This document shows, in pieces, positions 6,133 to 8,803 of a DNA stretch of 8,803 bases. Source of the DNA: Pseudomonas sp. Lineage in GTDB: Bacteria; Pseudomonadota; Gammaproteobacteria; Pseudomonadales; Pseudomonadaceae. The DNA is taken from assembly GCA_003488145.1 (NCBI GenBank), contig DNMQ01000123.1, positions 1 to 8,803 of the forward strand, in the 5' to 3' direction. The notes under the pieces are model-generated. The model did no database searches, was not told the origin of the DNA, and worked only from the letters and a program-made list of their open reading frames with translations. The stretch's first letter is position 1; every line of letters starts with the position of its first letter. The position numbers and the translations under genes are program-made.

Positions 6133-6886
6133 GGCTGCTCTGACGCTGGTGCTGGAGGACGGGGCCGCGGAGACCTGGCTGGAGTACCGGCCCTTCGTCG
6201 AGGCGGTGGATACCATCGGCGGCGTGCCGATCACTTGGCTGGTGGTCCCGGACTTTCATCAGCGCAATCCGCTGGAGCGGCAGCCGGAGTTTTGCCGGCT
6301 GCTGGACCGGCGTGCGCAGCGTGGTGACGAACTGGTGCTGCACGGCTGCTACCACGCCGATCTCGAGCCCGCGCCGAAGACGCCGCGGGACTGGTTCATG
6401 CGCCGGGTGTACACCCATGAAGGCGAGTTCTATTGCCTTGACGAACAGGCTGCCGGCGAACGGCTGGCGCATGGCCTGGAGTTGTTCCGGCGCCAGCAAT
6501 GGCCGCTGCATGGTTTCGTCGCCCCCGCCTGGCTGATGAGCGAGGGCACCCGGCGTGTACTGGCCGGCAGCGGGCTGACCTATACCAGTGATCCAGGCCA
6601 CCTTTACCTGCTGCCGGATTTCACTCCAATCGTCGCTCCTGGCTTGGTCTGGAGTGCTCGCAGCCCCTGGCGCCGTGGTGTGTCCTGGCTGGTCAGCGAA
6701 CGCCAGTTGCGCCAGAGTCGACAGGCGCCATTGCTGCGATTGGGCCTGCATCCGGTGGATATGCGCCACGAGTTCTCCCGCCGCTACTGGCTCGATGTGC
6801 TCGAACGGATGCTGCGGGACGGCAGGACACCGCTGACCAAGATCGACTGGCTGCGCCAGTTCCGCCAGACGAGGGCCGTGGCATGA
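6125..6886 (+). CDS. DUF2334 / NodB-like polysaccharide deacetylase family protein
   Basis: Encodes 253 residues, starting inside the glycosyltransferase gene (8-nt overlap) and ending with a 4-nt ATGA overlap with the next gene, which implies coupled translation. The NodB-like pattern is visible: TLVLEDGAAETW with D12 as the likely metal or catalytic acid, ITWLVVPDFH (36-45), ELVLHGCYH with H73 and H77 as metal ligands, GFVAPAWLMS (130-139), and LGLHPVD with H209. No signal peptide or membrane segment, so it should act in the cytosol, unlike many secreted chitin or peptidoglycan deacetylases. Relatives remove N-acetyl or other acyl groups from sugars, including glycolipid intermediates. Following the glycosyltransferase directly, it probably acts on that enzyme's product. 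Odd point: the usual Asp-Asp of the first motif reads Glu-Asp here (E11/D12). Confidence 0.85.
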   Translation: MAEAALTLVLEDGAAETWLEYRPFVEAVDTIGGVPITWLVVPDFHQRNPLERQPEFCRLLDRRAQRGDELVLHGCYHADLEPAPKTPRDWFMRRVYTHEGEFYCLDEQAAGERLAHGLELFRRQQWPLHGFVAPAWLMSEGTRRVLAGSGLTYTSDPGHLYLLPDFTPIVAPGLVWSARSPWRRGVSWLVSERQLRQSRQAPLLRLGLHPVDMRHEFSRRYWLDVLERMLRDGRTPLTKIDWLRQFRQTRAVA

Positions 6887-7875
6887 ACCGGCGCTGGTGG
6901 TTGCTGGGCGGTGCCTTGCTCGCGGCGGCCATGGTGCCGCTTCTGCTTGGCGGCACCGGCCTGTTCGAACGTCTGCGCCATTTTCCGGGCAGCCTGTTGG
7001 TCACCATGCTCGGCATGGTGCTGGTCGGCTGGAATCTGAATGCGCTGCGCCTACGCCTGTTGCTCGGGCGTCGAAAGCTGGGCCAGCGCCGCGCATTCGG
7101 TATTGTCGTCGCCACCGAATTCGCCATCTGTGCGACGCCTGGTGGTGCCGGTGGGCCGCTGACCCTGATGGCGCTGCTCATGCGCCAGGGCGTGGCGCCG
7201 GCCAAGGGCACGGCGACCTATGCCGTGGAGCAGCTGAGCGATCTGCTGTTCTTCGCCTGCGCCCTGGTCGGCGTGCTGTTCTATGCACTGACCCACAAGC
7301 TCAACACGCATATCGCCAGCCTGCTGGGCTTCAGCGTCGCGCTATTGATCGGTGTGATGGTGCTGCTGGCGCTGCTCGGGCGCTTCCACCGGCAGGTATT
7401 TCTGCTCAATGGCTGGCTGGTTGGCCGGCTCGGCATGAAGCCGTCACGCAAGCGCCGTTGGGCACGCAAGGTGCTGGGCTTCCGAAATGCGCTGGTCGAC
7501 TGTTTTCGCCTGCCGCGTCGTCTTTTGTTGGCGGTGTTCGGGTTGACCACGCTGCACTGGCTGCTGCGCTTCAGCGTACTCTATCTGACGCTGCGTGGCC
7601 TGGGCGGAGAGCTGGCCTGGGCCTGGACCTTTCTCGTCCAGCTGCTGGCGCTGACTGCGGGGCAGCTGAGCCTGCTGCCTGGGGGGGCGGGTAGTGCCGA
7701 ACTGGCGTCGGCCGCGCTGCTGACGCCGATGGTGGGCAAGTCGACGACGGCAGCGGCGATTCTGATCTGGCGCTTCGTGACCTATTACTTCTACCTCATC
7801 GTGGGCGCGCCGGTGTTCCTGCACCTGGCAGGGCGACCGTTGCTGCGCCGCCTGGTCCCTTCGCGCCATGCGTGA
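6883..7875 (+). CDS. Flippase-like membrane protein (lysylphosphatidylglycerol synthase TM / UPF0104 domain)
   Basis: Encodes 330 residues with about eight hydrophobic helices and no soluble aminoacyl-transfer domain, so it is the membrane part only, as in UPF0104 or AglD-like proteins and unlike full-length MprF. Family signatures are ATEFAICATPGGAGGPL (P86-G91), AVEQLSDLLFF, and near the C-terminus LSLLPGGAGSAE (P266-G270). In MprF the corresponding domain flips a modified lipid across the inner membrane. Start at the ATG overlapping the deacetylase stop by 4 nt. As the last of three coupled genes (transferase, deacetylase, membrane protein) it is a natural candidate to translocate their glycolipid. 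A run of seven G at 7681-7687 falls in the conserved PGGAG codons and is a possible slippage site. Confidence 0.9.
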   Translation: MNRRWWLLGGALLAAAMVPLLLGGTGLFERLRHFPGSLLVTMLGMVLVGWNLNALRLRLLLGRRKLGQRRAFGIVVATEFAICATPGGAGGPLTLMALLMRQGVAPAKGTATYAVEQLSDLLFFACALVGVLFYALTHKLNTHIASLLGFSVALLIGVMVLLALLGRFHRQVFLLNGWLVGRLGMKPSRKRRWARKVLGFRNALVDCFRLPRRLLLAVFGLTTLHWLLRFSVLYLTLRGLGGELAWAWTFLVQLLALTAGQLSLLPGGAGSAELASAALLTPMVGKSTTAAAILIWRFVTYYFYLIVGAPVFLHLAGRPLLRRLVPSRHA

Positions 7876-7899
7876 GCCGCTCTGTTCCGATGGCCGGGG

Positions 7900-7927
7900 A
7901 AACTAACGCTTCGCGCGGGCGGTCCAC
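7900..7927 (+). promoter_or_regulatory. Candidate stress promoter for the CsbD-like gene
   Basis: AAACTA, 17 nt, TCCAC, within GGGGAAACTAA, has the same spacing as the candidate before the MBOAT gene and loosely fits the AlgU pattern (GAACTT-N16/17-TCTGA). It lies about 34 bp before the ATG. CsbD-like genes are commonly stress-induced, which fits, but the match is imperfect. Confidence 0.25.
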
Positions 7928-7960
7928 CCTATGTCACCAATGAGAAGCCAGGAGTTCGCC

Positions 7961-8152
7961 ATGAGCAGTACTGAAGACAAGGTCAAGGGCAACACCAACG
8001 AAGCCGTCGGCAAGATCAAGCAAGGTGTGGGCGAGGCGACCGATAACGAGCGCATGAAGGGCGAAGGCCAGCGCCAGGAAGTCAAGGGCGAGGCCCAGCA
8101 GGTCAAGGGTGATGTGAAAGACACCCTGAAGAAAGGCATCGACAAGGCCTGA
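7961..8152 (+). CDS. CsbD-like small stress protein
   Basis: Encodes 63 very hydrophilic residues, the usual size for CsbD-like proteins. MSSTEDKVKGNTNEAVGKIK and the repeated units with KGEGQ, VKGEAQQ and VKGDVKD are characteristic: amphipathic, rich in Lys, Glu and Gly, no cysteine and no membrane segment. The start at 7961 is chosen because AGGAG (7950-7954) precedes it by 6 nt; an in-frame ATG at 7931 lacks such a site. The family is named after a sigma-B-controlled gene of Bacillus; the molecular function is unknown. It lies 85 bp after the flippase-like gene, with its own candidate promoter, and faces fdxA across a shared terminator. Confidence 0.92.
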   Translation: MSSTEDKVKGNTNEAVGKIKQGVGEATDNERMKGEGQRQEVKGEAQQVKGDVKDTLKKGIDKA

Positions 8153-8182
8153 TCTGCCGACGTTCTTGCGGCAGTACAAATG

Positions 8183-8213
8183 AAAATGCCCGCATCGCTG
8201 CGGGCATTTTTTT
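8183..8213 (+). terminator. Rho-independent terminator after the CsbD-like gene
   Basis: A 12-bp perfect stem (8183-8194 with 8199-8210, core GCCCGCA/TGCGGGC), a TCGC loop, and seven T at 8207-8213. It starts 30 nt after the csbD-like stop. In the opposite direction the stem is followed by TTTTCATTT, so it may also end fdxA transcription, whose stop is 20 nt away. Confidence 0.93.
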
Positions 8214-8232
8214 GTCTGGATTCGGCTGACTA

Positions 8233-8556
8233 TCAGCGCTCCAGATGCTGCAGTTTGTCCTTCACGCCATCCCACTCTTCGGCATCGGCCAGAGCGTCTT
8301 TCTTCTCGGTGATGTTCGGCCAGACTTCCGCCAGATCCGCGTTGAGCTCGATGAACTCCTGCTGATCCTCCGGTACCTCGTCTTCAGAGAAGATCGCCTG
8401 GGCCGGGCACTCCGGCTCGCACAGTGCGCAGTCGATGCACTCGTCCGGGTGAATCACCAGAAAGTTCGGGCCTTCGTAGAAGCAGTCCACCGGGCAGACT
8501 TCCACGCAATCGGTGTATTTGCACTTGATGCAGTTGTCGGTGACGACGAAGGTCAT
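8233..8556 (-). CDS. fdxA: Seven-iron ferredoxin ([3Fe-4S][4Fe-4S]), FdxA
   Basis: Encodes 107 residues, the same length as Azotobacter vinelandii ferredoxin I with its initial Met, and the cysteine pattern agrees. By analogy (numbering here includes Met1) C9, C17 and C50 should hold the [3Fe-4S] cluster and C21, C40, C43 and C46 the [4Fe-4S] cluster, with C12 and C25 free. The segments are [18 protein letters not shown] and [12 protein letters not shown]; an acidic C-terminal extension (about 57-107) is typical of the family. It is a soluble low-potential electron carrier; in Azotobacter it affects an NADPH:ferredoxin reductase response to oxidative stress. GAGGAG lies about 10 nt before the ATG. 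It follows mutS on the same strand with a 121-bp gap and converges on the CsbD-like gene. Confidence 0.97.
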   Translation of the reverse strand: MTFVVTDNCIKCKYTDCVEVCPVDCFYEGPNFLVIHPDECIDCALCEPECPAQAIFSEDEVPEDQQEFIELNADLAEVWPNITEKKDALADAEEWDGVKDKLQHLER

Positions 8557-8614
8557 TTCTAGCTATCTCCTCAGGCGTGTCAGGTAGGCGTTACGGTGAC
8601 GCCCCTGCGAGTAG

Positions 8615-8634
8615 GCGGCACAGGCAAATGCCGC
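8615..8634. repeat. 6-bp inverted repeat between mutS and fdxA
   Basis: GCGGCA (8615-8620) pairs with TGCCGC (8629-8634) across an 8-nt loop. A second short pair, GGCGT/ACGCC, lies at 8587-8603. On the minus strand both would fall in the fdxA leader. No following T run in the direction of transcription, so they are not terminators; a stability or translation role is only possible. Confidence 0.4.
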
Positions 8635-8639
8635 TTATC

Positions 8640-8672
8640 AAAAAAATGCGCGCGATTCTAGCAGCTTTCGCG
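8640..8672 (-). terminator. Weak candidate terminator after mutS
   Basis: On the minus strand a 5-bp stem CGCGA/TCGCG with a 12-nt loop is followed a few bases later by seven T (complement of 8640-8646). It begins 6 nt after the mutS stop. The stem is short, and the same bases contain the promoter candidate for fdxA. Confidence 0.3.
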
Positions 8673-8681
8673 GCGTATCAA
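8655..8681 (-). promoter_or_regulatory. Candidate sigma-70 promoter for fdxA
   Basis: On the minus strand TTGATA, which overlaps the mutS stop codon, is followed by a 15-nt spacer and TAGAAT (five of six to TATAAT). The spacer is shorter than the 17 nt optimum. The fdxA leader would be about 90 nt. Overlaps the weak mutS terminator candidate. Confidence 0.35.
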
Positions 8682-8803
8682 ATGCGAGTTTTCAAGCTGT
8701 ATAGCAGGTCCAGCGCCTGGCGCGGCGTCACATCATCGGGATTGATCCGTGCCAATTCCTCGAGCACCGGATGCGGCAGGCTGGCGAACAGGTCGCTCTG
8801 CAT
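8678..8803 (-). CDS. mutS: DNA mismatch repair protein MutS, C-terminal end only
   Basis: The last 41 codons of a gene that enters from the right edge, ending at TGA (8680-8678). The visible residues, [19 protein letters not shown] then [16 protein letters not shown], match the C-terminal helix-turn-helix tail of gammaproteobacterial MutS, which in E. coli mediates dimer-to-tetramer assembly (LSPRQALEWIYRLKSLV there). The ATG at the edge is an internal methionine. MutS binds base mismatches and small loops and recruits MutL. Adjacency to fdxA is the arrangement known in Pseudomonas. Confidence 0.92.
   Translation of the reverse strand: MQSDLFASLPHPVLEELARINPDDVTPRQALDLLYSLKTRI

Noticed and set aside
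5795..6769. 324-codon minus-strand open frame opposite the glycosyltransferase and deacetylase
   Set aside because: Antisense to two recognisable genes; its translation is a low-complexity Gln/Arg/His/Pro mix typical of GC-rich shadow frames.
6897..7694. 265-codon plus-strand frame inside the flippase-like gene
   Set aside because: Out-of-frame shadow of a clear membrane protein; translation rich in Ala, Gly and Arg without domain character.
8153..8232. Possible rsmZ remnant next to fdxA
   Set aside because: Only 80 bp, filled by the intrinsic terminator; no cluster of GGA hairpins and no GacA box.
1..8803. Mobile element, prophage, CRISPR, tRNA or rRNA
   Set aside because: No transposase, integrase, regularly spaced repeats or tRNA-like cloverleaf was seen on either strand, and codon use is uniform.

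Overview
The window looks like chromosomal DNA of a GC-rich gammaproteobacterium of the Pseudomonas/Stutzerimonas group. The best evidence is at the right end. The last 41 residues of MutS lie next to a seven-iron ferredoxin gene (fdxA) whose cysteines match Azotobacter ferredoxin I exactly, and a mutS-fdxA pairing is typical of Pseudomonas. There is no sign of a mobile element, tRNA, rRNA or CRISPR.

Layout from left to right. Positions 1-3149 (minus strand) hold two genes in one unit: an AlgI-like MBOAT O-acyltransferase (1611-3149), then an FkbH-like HAD-IIIC protein cut by the left edge (1-1589). Together they look like a system that activates an acyl-type group and moves it across the membrane onto a surface glycan. 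Positions 3150-3550 hold no convincing protein gene. On the minus strand this stretch has a promoter-like element followed by a leader unusually rich in GGA motifs, the type of site bound by RsmA/CsrA. A small membrane protein with a coiled coil follows (3551-3781, minus). The divergent region 3782-3986 carries a Vfr/CRP-like palindrome and an envelope-stress (ECF/AlgU-like) promoter candidate.

Positions 3987-7875 (plus strand) hold four genes in a row: a YihY/BrkB membrane protein, a GT4 glycosyltransferase, a DUF2334/NodB-like deacetylase and a flippase-like protein with the lysylphosphatidylglycerol-synthase membrane domain. The last three overlap by 8 and 4 nt, so they are probably translated together. 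The enzyme order suggests making a glycolipid, removing an acyl group from it, and moving it across the inner membrane; no product is known to me. A CsbD-like stress protein follows (7961-8152), then an intrinsic terminator between convergent genes (8183-8213), fdxA (8233-8556, minus) and the mutS end (8678-8803, minus).

The common theme is the cell envelope and stress. Three units (acyltransferase, YihY operon, csbD-like) each have an imperfect AlgU/sigma-E-like element upstream. These are visual matches only.
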